From: Anaspis maculata
Taxonomy: Eukaryota > Arthropoda > Insecta > Coleoptera > Scraptiidae
NCBI GenBank assembly: GCA_949128115.1
Contig: OX421962.1
Location: 44,787,745 to 44,851,744 of the forward strand
Direction: 5' to 3'
DNA length: 64,000 nucleotides
A program made the position numbers and the translations under genes. Shown one piece after another: positions 22,745 through 34,150 of this stretch. The notes beneath the pieces are model-generated. The model worked only from the letters and a program-made list of their open reading frames with translations. It was not told the DNA's origin and did no database searches. Numbering within the stretch: the first letter of the stretch is position 1; each line of letters opens with the position of its first letter.

Positions 22745-22880
22745 GCAATGAAAATTATCGATAATTTTTGGAAAATATACACGAATGCAAGTTTAGATGG
22801 GAAAGAGCACGAGTGCACGAGTGCACGAGTGCCTTTTCCAGTTTAACTTGCATGAGTGAAGATTTGTCAATAATCATAGA
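22745..22880. repeat. Hairpin with tandem GCACGAGT repeats at the tip
   Basis: 'acacgaatgcaagttta' pairs with 'taacttgcatgagtg'. The tip contains 'gagcacgagtgcacgagtgc' followed by another 'acgagtgcc'. Confidence 0.6.
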
Positions 22881-23059
22881 TGCATTTTCATTGCACGAGT
22901 TATATTTCATCAGAAAATTTCATGAATCAAAAAATCTTTTACGCCGATGCGATGCTATGACATTGTCAACTAGTCACTCTAGTCATTGTCGTCAGGGAAT
23001 GACTACCTAGGTACGACCGAAGAATTAACACGGGGTGGCAAGGTTCCTTGGGTGATGCA

Positions 23060-23573
23060 TAGAGAGCGGATTTATAATTTTTTACATGTTCTATTCACTA
23101 AGTTGGATGCAACTGTCGACTTGCAGCTTGACGTTTCCATCTATAAGGAACCTAAATACCAAGTTTTATTTCGCATATAATTTATTATTTTGAGTTTTTA
23201 CTGCATACAAATTGATAGTCCATATAATCGCATATAGCCGCATATTTAGTCCATATTTTTGCATATAACTGAATATTTGTCAATATTTTGGCCATTTTAT
23301 CTAGATGTGCCAAAAAAATCACGATTTTTTCATTTTAAGAAAAAAATAATTGAAAATTTTCGATGGAATATTTTTTTTTACTTCGATGGTTAGAGTTGGT
23401 TGGTTGGTTTTACATGGAAATGTTGAAATTTTCAATATTTTTGCAGTTTATATCACATATTTACTCGCATATATTGCTTTATTTGAACATTTTTACCGCA
23501 TATTTTGATACTTTTTGAGCGCATATAAACTACATATTTTGAGCTTTTTTACCGCATATAAATCCGCTCTCTA
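23060..23573. mobile_element. ~0.5-kb hAT-like MITE, TAGAGAGCGGATTTATA ends
   Basis: The left end 'tagagagcggatttata' is mirrored at the right ('tataaatccgctctcta'). 'tgatgca' precedes the left end (23,053-23,059) and lies 4 bases beyond the right end (23,578-23,584), compatible with a decayed 8-bp duplication. The body is full of GCATATA/TATATGC words, which look like subterminal repeats. Confidence 0.68.
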
Positions 23574-23649
23574 GACTGATGCACCTACTAAGTATACAGA
23601 CGAAATTGTGGGAAAATTGGCCTACATTGCCAAGCCGTTGCACACAGGA

Positions 23650-25262
23650 ATTTTGGCCTAGCGATCGCGAGTGCTGGTTGTAGCGATAAATGCCCGACTC
23701 CGCAGGAGGAGGGCATTTATCTAGGGACAACCAGCCCGAGGGAAACGCTTGGCCAAAATGATCTGGGAAAAGATCGAGCACAAGTGATGTTTTGATGATT
23801 ATTGCAGAAAATAAGTCCGAAGTGACAGCTGTCAGATTTTGTTGTTTACATCAATTTTATTCCGTTGCCATTGACAGTGGGATTTAGATAAGGGAATATT
23901 ATCCTTGTAGGTCTAATAATCAAGGGCGTTGTGTGTGTAAATCAACAGTAATATCACAAGTGCTTAGATTTTCACGATAATTTTGGACAGGCGATCGCGA
24001 GTGCTGGTAGTAGCGATAAATGCCCGACTCCGTAGGAGGAGGGCATTTATCTAGGGACAACCTGCCCGAGGGAAACGCCTGGCCAAAATTATCTGGGAAA
24101 ATCTCGAGCACGAGTGATATTTTTGTGATTATTACAAAAAAAGTCCGAAGTGACGGCTGTCAGATTTTGTTGTTTCATCCATTTTATTCCGTTGCTATTG
24201 ACAGTGGGATTTAGAGATAAGTGAATATTATTCTTGTAGGTCTATTAATCAAGGGCGCTGTGTGTTTTAATCAACAGTAATATCACAAGTGCTTAGATTT
24301 TCACGATAATTTTGGCCAGGCGATCGCGAGTGCTGGTTGTAGCGATAAATACCCGACTCCGTAGGAGGAGGGCATTTATCTAGGGACAACCAGCCCGAGG
24401 GAAACGCTTGGCCAAAATTATCTGGGAAAATCTCGAGCACGAGTGATATATTAATGATTATTACAAAAAAGAAGTCCAAAGTGACAGCTGTCAGATATTG
24501 TTATTTACATCATTTTTATTCGGTTGCTATTGACAGTGGGACTTAGATAAGTGAATATCATTCTTGTAGGTCTAATAATCAAGGGCGTTGTATGTAATAA
24601 TCAACAGTAATATCACAAGTGCTTAGATTTTCATGATAATTTTGGCCTAGCGATCGCGAGTGCTGGTTGTAGCGATAAATGCCCGACTCCGTAGGAGGAG
24701 TGCATTTATCTAGGGACAACCAGCCCGAGGGAAACGCTTGGCCAAAATTACCTGGGAAAATCACGAGCACGAGTGATATTTTAATGATTATTGCAAAAAA
24801 GAAGTCCGAAGTGACAGCTGTCAGATTTTGTTGTTAAAATGAATTGTATTCCGTTGCTATTGACAGTGGGATTTAGATAAGTGAAAATTATCCTTGTAGG
24901 TCTAATAATCAAGGGCGTTGTATGTAATAATCAACAGTAATATCACAAGTGCTTAGATTTTCACGATAATTTTGGACAGGCCATCGCGAGTGCTGGTTGT
25001 AGCGATAAATGCCCGACTCCGTAGGAGGAGGGCATTTATCTAGGGACAACCAGCTCGAGGGAAATGCCTGGCCAAAATTATCTGGGAAAATCTCGAGCAC
25101 AAGTGATATTTTGGTGATTATTGCAAAAAAAAGTTCGAAGTGACAGCTGTCAGATTTTGTTGTTTACATCCATTTTATTCCGTTGCTATTGACAGTGGAA
25201 TTTAGATAAGTGAATATGTCCTTGTAGGTCTATTAATCAAGGGCGTTGTGTGTAATAATCAG
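23650..25262. repeat. 330-bp satellite-like tandem array, about five copies, each with a hairpin
   Basis: The anchor 'gcgatcgcgagtgctgg' (one copy diverged to 'gccatcgcg') recurs at 23,661, 23,991, 24,320, 24,650 and 24,980, giving a period of 329-330 bp. Monomers look highly similar by eye. Each has an imperfect palindrome of about 190 bp: 'ttttcac(g)ataattttgg' pairs with 'ccaaaattatctgggaaaat', and 'ataaatgcccgactcc' with 'ggagggcatttat'. The linker contains the palindrome CTGACAGCTGTCA-type 'gtgacagctgtcag'. The first monomer is diverged at its left edge, and the last ends in an AAT/ATT run. No reading frame is conserved for a convincing reason. Confidence 0.92.
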
Positions 25263-27439
25263 TAATATTATTATTATTTAAAAAAATCTCGCCTACGGCC
25301 TCCACTTCGCTCGCGGGCTCAGAAAATTCTCAAGAACAGGGCCCGTAAGTGACATCCAACATCGGGGCCCGGCGAAGCTCTCGGTGGCCCTGCTTGCAGG
25401 GAAGTGTCTTGCATTCATGAATGACTTACAGGATGATGCACATCATCAATTCATCAGATTTACCTATATGCAGAATTGATGCGGAAGTCACGTTCAATAT
25501 CAAAATATATGCTCAATTTAAAGCTGTTTTGTCAGACTTTCGAAGGCACGAAATCGACACATGCAATATTCTTGGCGATTATTCTCCCCATTACCTAGAG
25601 TGAATATTTTCGTTGTTTTTCCCCATTAGGTACACAGTGAGCGTCGTATCGACTGGCTAGCAGTTTCCTCTCCGTCTCCAGTAGTAGGTATCGATCCTTG
25701 ATGCGTCTTCAGATATATTATGAGATCTGTTTTTTCTTGGAACTGGGAAAATATGAGTCTATTTGTGGTTTTAATTACAGGTCATCTTCATGCTCCCCGT
25801 TTATTACATGTTGGTTGGAATCCAATGGGGCCCCAATTAGAGAAGCAAGAGGACACGCGTGGGGGATGCTCTGCGTCCGACAACCCCCGCAATCCTTGTT
25901 ATCGGCCGCGTGTCTGACATATGCTCCTCTGCAGCTCCTGCTGCGAATGTTTGATGTTTCCCACACGTTCGAGAGCAACCTCCCGACGAGTTGCTAAATA
26001 CCCCAGATCTGATGTAACTATCAACAACAGCTTGGGCGTAATTAATTACCCGACCCTTGATGGTACGATTTTTCGTGATGCGTAGTGAAGTGGCTCATCG
26101 AGAATCAATTTTTTCAGCATAACTCGATGGGTACTTCAGTTAGAAAGCAACAATACAAAGTACAAATAATATGAAGAATGATTTTATGGAACTGATATGT
26201 ACGAGTACTCAGGTACTATAGGCACAAAAGTATTACCACTGTATAATAGTAGGTAAGGTAGGCTTCGGTTTGCGATCACGACTATACAGCCCTACACCTA
26301 CACCACTCAAGTTGGAGAATTGAAAAATTAAATTGTATAATCGCTGACATCCCGAACGTTATTATTATTTTCATACCAACATTTATAAGAAGTTTATAAT
26401 TTTTTACAGGGGTAAACATTTATTTCGCGGTATTAAAAAACAAAGTTACTGGTTTTACTATTTTCCAGGGCTTTCGCGTCTGTTTGGAGGAATGTTTTTC
26501 ATTGGGACGGAAAAACTGCCGAGCAAGACAATATTCGACGTCGTAGCCTTGTTTACAAACATTTAGCTATAATGGTCTGCATCGATGTCTAAATATTTGT
26601 GCTACCTCCACTAATTGGAGACGGGTAACTAAATCTCGCTGTTAAGTAGGAGGTACGGTACCTATACCTGGTTAACAACAGAAGTATCAAAAATCAGTGT
26701 TACAAGACAACAAAGTATTTAAATATCAACTACCTACTTAGCGCCTAATATAATTTGGTTGTCAATAATTGAAGAGGAACAGAAGTTCTTTGTTCACCCA
26801 AGAAGTACATCTGTGATTCTTTGTAGTGGGAGCGGTACGCAAAATGATACTGCATTTTAGAGTAGAGTAACGAAATTTTGCATGGGCGTACCTTATTCCA
26901 AAATAAGCGATTTGACCCTCAGCACTCCATATTTCGTCCTTTAGGGGACCCTCCAAATTTTCAAGATGCAAGAAATTTCACAAAACGATCATTGAGTATC
27001 GTCATGTGTGTCATAAAAGAAGCTTACGGGTCTATTGAAAAACAATGTTTTCATCAATTGTCGTCGTGTCCGTTCCATTCCTTACACTTGAAAAACAAAA
27101 TTTGGCAAAGGTAAAAAAAAAACTGTTTCTATTTTTTCTTAGATGCCAGGAAAAGATAAATTCGTATGTTTTGTTGCATTCCCAACTAAGTCGCATTCCG
27201 TAAGCTTAATTATGAAGAAAATTTTCTTGAAGTGGTATTTACCAAAGAAGTGGTGACGTCTTCAATACACCTTTTCCAAGCACTGGATATCACTCGTAAT
27301 TTTTGCTGGAATAGACAAACTCCGAAACTCTTTTTTCGGTGATTTTGACGCTACATGACTCTAAAACACTCAAGGAAGCCCAAAAAAAAGGTGCTCAAAC
27401 GCGTGTAGGCTTTTGCCCGTGGAACTGAATGGAGACTTC
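25263..27439. other. Unassigned stretch
   Basis: ATT repeats and 'aaaaaaatctcgcctacggc' start it. The 25,320-25,400 part is GC-rich. Frames at 25,698-25,997 (+) are unrecognised. At 26,908-26,960 there is a single arm-like fragment of the 20.9-kb palindrome family. Confidence 0.4.
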
Positions 27440-27768
27440 AGCAGTGGGCCAAGACACATTTGTCCATTTTGGCGGAGGCACCGACATAGCCTAGAAGTCG
27501 TAAGCCGAGTCACTGTGGAATAACTGGCGGACGATGGAAAGTTCGAGAACGATAATGAGAGAGATATATAAGCACCATGGATCGCCCACAGCACCAGTAT
27601 TAAAATTGGAAGTGATCGAGTGCGATAGAAGCGCAGTAATACCAGCGATTTTCCTAAGTAAAGCATTGTTGGCGTGTATTTATTGTAGTACGCAGTACTA
27701 AACAGTGTGTGTTTTAAAACGAACGTCTCAGTTATAAACGAACCCATACGCGAAATACGTAACACTAT
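27440..27768 (+). mobile_element. LTR-retrotransposon fragment (3' end plus LTR-like sequence)
   Basis: The sequence from 'tgtgg' (about 27,514) to 'tacgtaaca' (27,764) looks like an LTR. It starts TG and ends CA, with a TATA box 'gatatataagcacc' (about 27,570). Homologous sequence occurs in reverse at 43,942-44,330, sharing 'agacacat(t/c)tg', 'cattttggcgg(a)', 'gtcactgtgg', 'tattcctaa/gaata', 'tgttggcgtgta', 'tagtacgcagta' and 'gaaatacgtaac'. The shared sequence begins before the putative LTR start, so the internal 3' portion is also present. No gag or pol frame is left. The clade is not determined. Confidence 0.55.
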
Positions 27769-27825
27769 AGAGACTTCGACATTTCTTTCAACAGAATAAG
27801 GTACACCCATCGACATGATATATCC

Positions 27826-27912
27826 GCGACTATTCCACACAACATACTTCAGACCAATCAATACGTTTGAAACCTTCGAGTTGAACCAATGAAATTAGTT
27901 TTATACTGATTA
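27826..27912. repeat. 85-bp repeat, copy 1 (copy 2 at 29,379-29,465)
   Basis: 'gactattccacacaacatac', 'gaccaatcaatacgtttgaa' and 'accttcgagtt' through 'agttttatactgat' occur in both copies in the same orientation, about 1.55 kb apart. Confidence 0.8.
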
Positions 27913-28603
27913 TCGCCCACATACCCAATTCAACCAATCAGAACAACCGAATGAGACCCACGTGACTCGGTTTGAGCTATCGATTAATGCACACTAGGAG
28001 GTGATTAATGCACACTAGGTAATAGCACCGGATTGAAATATTTTTGGGCCCACGAATAATATGTAATTGAAACGACTGTATTTATACTTGTTTGGACTGA
28101 AATTTTAGTACTGGTGCGTTTAAAGGGTCTTCCACTCACTAAAATCCAATTTTACAACCTATAAGACCTCGTTTCAGCATTGTTTCCAGCAACGAGGCCC
28201 CTTACTCAATCCGCGACTGTGCACTCTCCTTTCATGCGCTGTCAACAGCTGTTAGTGACATTTAGTTTTTAGCTCTACCAGTCTACCGCCCATGTGAAAC
28301 TACTGTGTTGTGGACTACCACTCATGGCAAGATAATTATTATTCAGCCTAGCAGAATTAGCTTGATTTAGTAGTGAGCTTCACAAGTGTATTCAGTTATT
28401 AAAAAGAAAAAGAAAAACAAACATTTTTACCCTTCTTTTGAAATTGATTTTTTTTCAACAAGGCATGCTTTGAAATTGACAGTTCAATACAATGATACAC
28501 TGGGCCTACTATTTCTACTAGTAGTCTATTCGGGCGATAATCTGCTAAATTCAACTCGTGCTTTGTGTTTTATCTGAGTTAAATGTTTTAAATTCCTCAA
28601 ACA

Positions 28604-28720
28604 AACTATCAATCACTCGAAAAGTAGACCCGATATTATCTTGGACAAAATCCCTCGACTTTGTCTCGGGATTTTAGTCAGATAATATCGGGTCGACTTT
28701 TTCCTCGTGATTGACAGTTG
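28604..28720. repeat. Hairpin with CCCTCG...CGGG loop
   Basis: 'tatcaatcactcg' with 'gacccgatattatctt' at the left pairs with 'cagataatatcgggtcgac' and 'ctcgtgattgaca' at the right. The tip is 'atccctcgactttgtctcgg'. Confidence 0.7.
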
Positions 28721-28984
28721 TTATCGGGTTAAAACGATTTATCTGAAAAAACACTAACCGTGGGTTCCACAAAACAGATAATACGAGATTAGTTGATTTG
28801 CGATTTTTGTTTGTCAATTTGTAGCTTACTGATTAATGGAAATGCTGGTTTATCCCTCAATAATGGAAAGATTTTGGGTCTAGTATAGATTTCAGGCATT
28901 TTTTGTGAGCAATCACCTAGCATTCAGCAGAAAAAAGTTCAGTTAATCTGCAATCAGCCTTGATCGCTGATCATCTTTTTTGTG

Positions 28985-29345
28985 AAACTGACGGTAAGCA
29001 CTTGTTATATTACTATTGATTATTACATACAACGCCCTTGATTATTAGACCTACAAGGATAATATTCACTTATCTAAATCCCACTGTCAATAGCAACGGA
29101 ATAAAATTCATGTAAACAACAAAATCTGACAGCTGTCACTTCGGACTTCTTTTACGTAATAATCTTCAAAATATCACTCGTGCTCGAGATTTTCCCTGAT
29201 AATTTTGGCCAGGCGTTTCCCTCGGACTGATTGTCCCTGGATAAATGCCCTCCTCCTACGGAGTCGGGCATTTATCGCTACAATCAGCACTCGCGATCGC
29301 CTGACCAAAATTATTGTGAAAATCTAGCACTTGTGATATTACTGT
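28985..29345 (-). repeat. Single inverted copy of the 330-bp satellite monomer
   Basis: The reverse complement matches the 23.65-25.26 kb monomer along its length: 'caagggcgttgta', 'gtgacagctgtcag', 'ccaggcgatcgcgagtgct', 'taaatgcccgactccgtagg' and 'cactagtgc-like' ends. It lies about 3.7 kb from the array and in the opposite direction. Confidence 0.9.
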
Positions 29346-29378
29346 TGATAAAACACCACCTTCGTACAGTTTTATACT

Positions 29379-29465
29379 GACTATTCCACACAACATACTT
29401 CTGACCAATCAATACGTTTGAAACCTTCGAGTTTGACCAATGAAATCAGTTTTATACTGATAAAA
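29379..29465. repeat. 85-bp repeat, copy 2
   Basis: Direct repeat of 27,826-27,912. The two copies bracket the 28.6-kb hairpin and the inverted satellite monomer. Confidence 0.8.
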
Positions 29466-29490
29466 CACGACCTTCGTATAGTTTTATACT

Positions 29491-31500
29491 GATAAAACTG
29501 TGCCTTCCTTTATATAAATAAACATTATCCTTGATTTAAAAAGTTCCAGACAATCGTGCCTGCTATAAGCATTTCAAGCGTCACCTACACAGTGACACCG
29601 CTTCCAAAAGTGCTAGCAATGCAATCGGTATATATACTCATCCCTTGTGTACAACTAGAGGTGAGATGTAGTTTACTATATTTGTGGAATATCACATTTA
29701 GGCAGTTTCTAATTCAAATAAGTAACAATAATTTTGATCTGCAATGATTATCCATGGACCATTTTGTAATTTCTGTTTGTTATAATTGCCGCATTATTAT
29801 TATTTTGGTCACAACGGCACCGTACGTCGCCGTAGGTTGGGCAGCCCAGGCCACCCTCCTACACAGCTGACACATTGACAATGAATGACATCCGCAATCC
29901 GCGCGGGGCACAAAATCGCAGATTCAGCCACAAAAAGGACCTGTTCGTCACTTCTGGAAGGTTATGGTTATAGTTTGCGGCCAATGTGGTTTGGTTTTTC
30001 TAAAGGCAAAGCTTTGGAAGACGTTTTCACGTTGAAAAGCACAATAATAATTTAAATATTAGCTGTTTGTTAGATTGTAAGTGCACTTGATTTCCAAAGC
30101 AACTTAATTGAATTAGCATTGACCGCATGCATGACGGTGTCACAACGCCAATAAACAATTCCATTTTTGGATATAGGGTGGATTTGGGATCGAAACGTTT
30201 TTATATTTTGATTTTCACGTTTTGTGGAATATTCTCCGCAAATACCACTCGAGCTAATACGAGTTTTATCAAAATTTTCTAACTGTTTCTCAAGCTTTGT
30301 TTTCATGAAGCAATTCAACTCGTGCAAATGGTCACTTTATTATCAAAGAAAGACAAAAACCCTCCAGCTACGCTGTCGGGTTTTTTTCAGATAATAAAGT
30401 GACCATTTCACACTCGGTGAATTTCTTGGAAACAAAGCTTTCGAGATAGTTCGAAAATTTTATCGATAAAACTCATAGCTCTTGTGGTATTATATACGAT
30501 AAAACTGTGCCTTCCTTTTTATAAATAAACATGATACTTGATTTAAAAAGTTCCTGAAAATCGTGCCTGCTATAAGCATTTCAAGCGTCACCTACACACA
30601 GTGACACCGCTTCCAACAGTGGCAGTATTGCAATCGGTATATATACTCATCCCGTGTGTCCAGCTAGAGGTGAGATGTAGTTTACTATATTTATGAAATA
30701 CCACATTTAGGCAGTTTCTAATTCAAATAAGTAACAATAATTTTGATCTGCAACGATTATCCATGGACCATTGTGTAGTTTCTGTTTGTTATAATTGCCG
30801 CATTATTATTATTTTTGCCACAACGGCACCGTACGTCGCCGTGGGTTAGGCAGTCTAGGCCACCCCCCTGCACAGCTGACACATTGACAATGACATCCGC
30901 AATCCGCGCGGGGCACAAAATCGCAGATTCAGCCACAAAAAGGACCTGTTCATCACTTCTGTAAGGTTATGGTTATAGTTTGCGGCCAATGTGATTTGGT
31001 TTTTGGAAAGGCAAAGCTTTGGAAGACGTTTTTACGTTGAAAAGCACAATAATAATTGAAATATCAGCTGTTCGTTAGATTGTAAGTGTACTTGATTTCC
31101 GAAGCAGCTTGATTGAATTAGCATGACCTCATGACGGTGTCACAACGCCAAAAAACAAGTCTTTTTGGATATGGGGTAGATTGGGGATCAAAACGTTTTC
31201 ATATTTTGATAAATTTCACGTTTTGTGGAATATTCTCCGCAAATACCACTCGAGCTATACGAGTTTTATCAAAATTTTCGAACTGTTTCTCAAGCTTTGT
31301 TTTCATGAAGCAATTCAACTCGTGCAAATGGTCACTTTATTATCAAAGACAAAAACCCTCCAGCTACGCTGTCGGGTTTTTTTCAGATAATAAAGTGACC
31401 ATTTCACACTCGGTGAATTTCTTGAAAACAAAGCTTTCGAGATAGTTCGAAAATTTTATCGATAAAACTCATAGCTCTTGTGGTATTATATACGATAAAA
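29491..31500. repeat. Tandem pair of a ~1.0-kb unit ending in a hairpin
   Basis: Unit 1 (29,491-30,497) and unit 2 (30,498-31,500) match almost throughout: 'ataaaactgtgccttcctt', 'cgtgcctgctataagcattt', 'tagaggtgagatgtagttta', 'gcacaaaatcgcagattcag'. Each unit ends in an imperfect hairpin (about 30,237-30,480 and 31,235-31,475): 'atggtcactttattatc' pairs with 'gataataaagtgaccat' around the tip 'ccctccagctacgctgtcgg'. Short frames in it are not recognisable. Confidence 0.88.
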
Positions 31501-31535
31501 ATATTTGAAAAAAAAAAACTCCAATACAAGGTGTC

Positions 31536-31561
31536 ATAATAATAATAATAATAATAATAAT
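31536..31561. repeat. (ATA)n microsatellite
   Basis: Uninterrupted ATA/AAT run following A-rich DNA. Confidence 0.9.
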
Positions 31562-31824
31562 TCATCCGTCCATGAAAATTCAAAATCTTCACGCGTTTCC
31601 GACAAAGAAGCTATTCGAGAGATCAATGGATACATACAGGGTATTGGTATCCGAACGAAGAAAAATTCACTGTCAGTAACAATAAACAGGAATTAAATGA
31701 AATTCAGCGAAATTTTGATTCGGAAATAAATTATTTTCATCTGATTGCGTCCAAATTAAACTAGCGAATATGCATGCTAGTCTAATATGCCTCAGCCAAA
31801 ATAGTGACAAAATCATGAAATCCG

Positions 31825-32150
31825 GCTTGAAAATTAGAATGATCGTACTAGACAAGGGCTAGTTCCAAGTTTCATGAAAATCGTTCCACTCGTGAGCGAT
31901 TTCAATATGGCGGCCAAGATGGCGGCAGAATGTTGAAATTTGGCTAGAAAATAAGAATGTTCATGCGAAACAAGGGTAAGTTCCATGAAAATCGTTCCAA
32001 TGATAAGAAATTCCAATATAGCGGCTAAGATTGCGGCAGAGCATCATTTGTCCAAAATCGGATGTATCTTAATGAAGTTCACATTGCCTGCTTTTACTCA
32101 AATCGGACCACTTCCAGAGAAGTTCAAAATGGCGTGTCAAAGATGGCGAC
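31825..32150. repeat. Diverged tandem repeat, ~110-bp unit, flanking the next palindrome
   Basis: 'tgaaaatcgttcca' followed by 'atttcaatatggcggcc' and 'gatggcggcagaatg' (about 31,877-31,935) recurs in weaker form at about 31,986-32,045. A third partial match ('gatggcggcagagcatcaat') lies beyond the palindrome at about 34,181. Confidence 0.55.
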
Positions 32151-32286
32151 CAAGTGACAAAAATCATTGGTCAACTTTATATGGTGGACACGTATACCTA
32201 CGCATTCGATTGGCGTTTGCACCACATCGATATCTTTTTTTGTCGAGACATAATTTTCCTAGTTCTATCACTTTAAAACATAGTCA

Positions 32287-34150
32287 GGGGGCATAGGGTC
32301 AAAAAAGGCTTGGCCGTGTGCAGCTTTGTGAAGATATATAGGGATATGTCCTAATCGATTCCTGGGCGATCAAGGACCATGAAAAATTATGGTGGAATAT
32401 TGACATCTGCTGCAGGCAAATATGGTGGAGGCGCCAAAATGGGCTTCATCTGATGATAAGAAACTGGATGTAGCTCGTTTGTTTTTCAACGGATTTCAAC
32501 ATCTGAAACATCATTTTGTGGACAAGAAAATTCTCTTCTTATTTTATGCCTAAGTTTACAAACGTCATTCCGGGAAACTGTCAAAATTGTCTTCATAAGA
32601 TATGCTAAATTCCGGCCTTTTTTCAAGGTTATCTGATATTTTTGAAACTTGGCAGTATTATAGATCTTGAGGTGCCCTTTCCGAATTTTCACTTTTCCAC
32701 TTCGTATATTTGCCGTTTTGGCCGCCATATTGAAAAGATGGCGCCCAAAAAACAGTTTTTTGTCAATATCTTCATTTCAGTCAATGTGAGGTGGAAGCGT
32801 TTGTATGCGAATGGAAGCTTATTCAATTCTCTACAATTTGACACCTTACTCGTGTACGTGCTGTTTCCGGTTCTTGGGTTATGGCTTCCAGAGCTCCCTG
32901 AAGCATCAACTTTTGTCATCCAATCAGCATGTCAAGTTGAGCTTAGCTCCACGTGGCAGTCAAATTGACCATAAATAATGATGAATTGTCAACCACAGAC
33001 CATTAATATCCAGAAAATCAATCATGGTAACGGTTGCTATGCAACTACAGGGTGAACTCTAAGGGAAAATTAACTTTGAGAAGGTATAGCTTGAGAACCG
33101 TAAGTCGCACATGAGTGATTCAGACGTCAAATTATAGAGAATTTGATAGACCTCCACTTTTGATATGAATTCTTAAGTTTTACGACAAATTGTAAAAAAA
33201 AATCGAAAATATGTTTTTTTGGGCGCCATTTTTCCAAAATTATGGCCAGAACAGCAAAGATACGAAGTGGAAAAGTGGATATTCTGAATGATGACCCCAA
33301 ATTTCATCATAATAATGAGTTTCGAATGTATCTGATATCCTTCAAATGCTATATTACCTTTATTTCTTACTAAAGTCAGTTTGCTTTCACAGTTCACCCT
33401 GTAATTACACAAATAACCTCACCATGATCGATTTTCTAAATTTTTATCATCTATGGTTAATGGCCAAGAGCTATTGATGGGTTATTTGCCTACTACATGA
33501 CGGTGGTATCAATTTAACATGCCGATTGAATGCCGAAAGTTGATGCTACCGGAAGTTCTGAAAGCTCTAACTCAAGAACCGTAAATCGCACATTAATGAC
33601 TGATATGTCAAATTGTAGAAAATGGAATGGGCTTCCCTTCGCATACACACATTTCAATCTTGAGTCAGTTGAATTCAAGATATTGACAAAAAACTGTTTT
33701 TTGGGCGCCATCTTTTCAATATGGCGGCCAAAACGGCAAAGCTACGAAGTGGAAAAGTAAAAATTCGAAAAGAGCACTTCAAGATCTATGATACTGCCAG
33801 GTTTCAAGAATATCGGATAACCTTCAAAAAAGGGCGGAATTTAGCATGTCTTATAAATACAGATTTGACAGTTTCACGAAATGACGTTTGTAAATTTAGG
33901 TATGAAATAAGAAGAGTTTTTTTGTCTACAAAATGACGTTCCAGATGTCAAAATTCGTTGGAAAACAAACGAGCTACAGCCAGTTTCTTATTACCAGATG
34001 AAGCCCATTTTGGCGCCTCCACCATATTTGCCTGCAGTAGATACGAATATTTCACCATCATTTTTCATAGTCCTTGATCCCCCAGGAATCGACTAAGACA
34101 TAACTCTATATATCTTCACGAAGCTGCACACGGCACGACCTATGCCCCCA
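32287..34150. mobile_element. 1.86-kb long palindromic element
   Basis: The left end 'gggggcatagg' mirrors the right end 'cctatgccccc'. The arms pair over most of their length: 'gcagcttcgtgaagatatat', 'ggtggaggcgccaaaatggg', 'gttttccaacga', 'aactgtttttt(g)ggcgccat' and 'ccggaagttctgaaag'. The unpaired middle is about 32,960-33,500. Blocks such as 'acatct(a/g)c(c/t)gcaggcaaat' followed by 'ggtggaggcgcc' show kinship with the 20.9-22.6 kb palindrome. No transposase. Confidence 0.82.

Noticed and set aside
23650..25262. CRISPR array
   Set aside because: Units of 330 bp differ from repeat-spacer architecture: the whole unit is repeated, with no unique spacers, in eukaryotic DNA.
27370..27861. 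163-codon minus-strand frame as a protein gene
   Set aside because: It is the antisense of the LTR-like fragment, which explains it better.
32446..32462. CTGATGATAAGAAAC as a hammerhead core in the 32-kb palindrome
   Set aside because: There is no stem II between the CUGAUGA and GAAAC boxes, so it cannot fold as a hammerhead.
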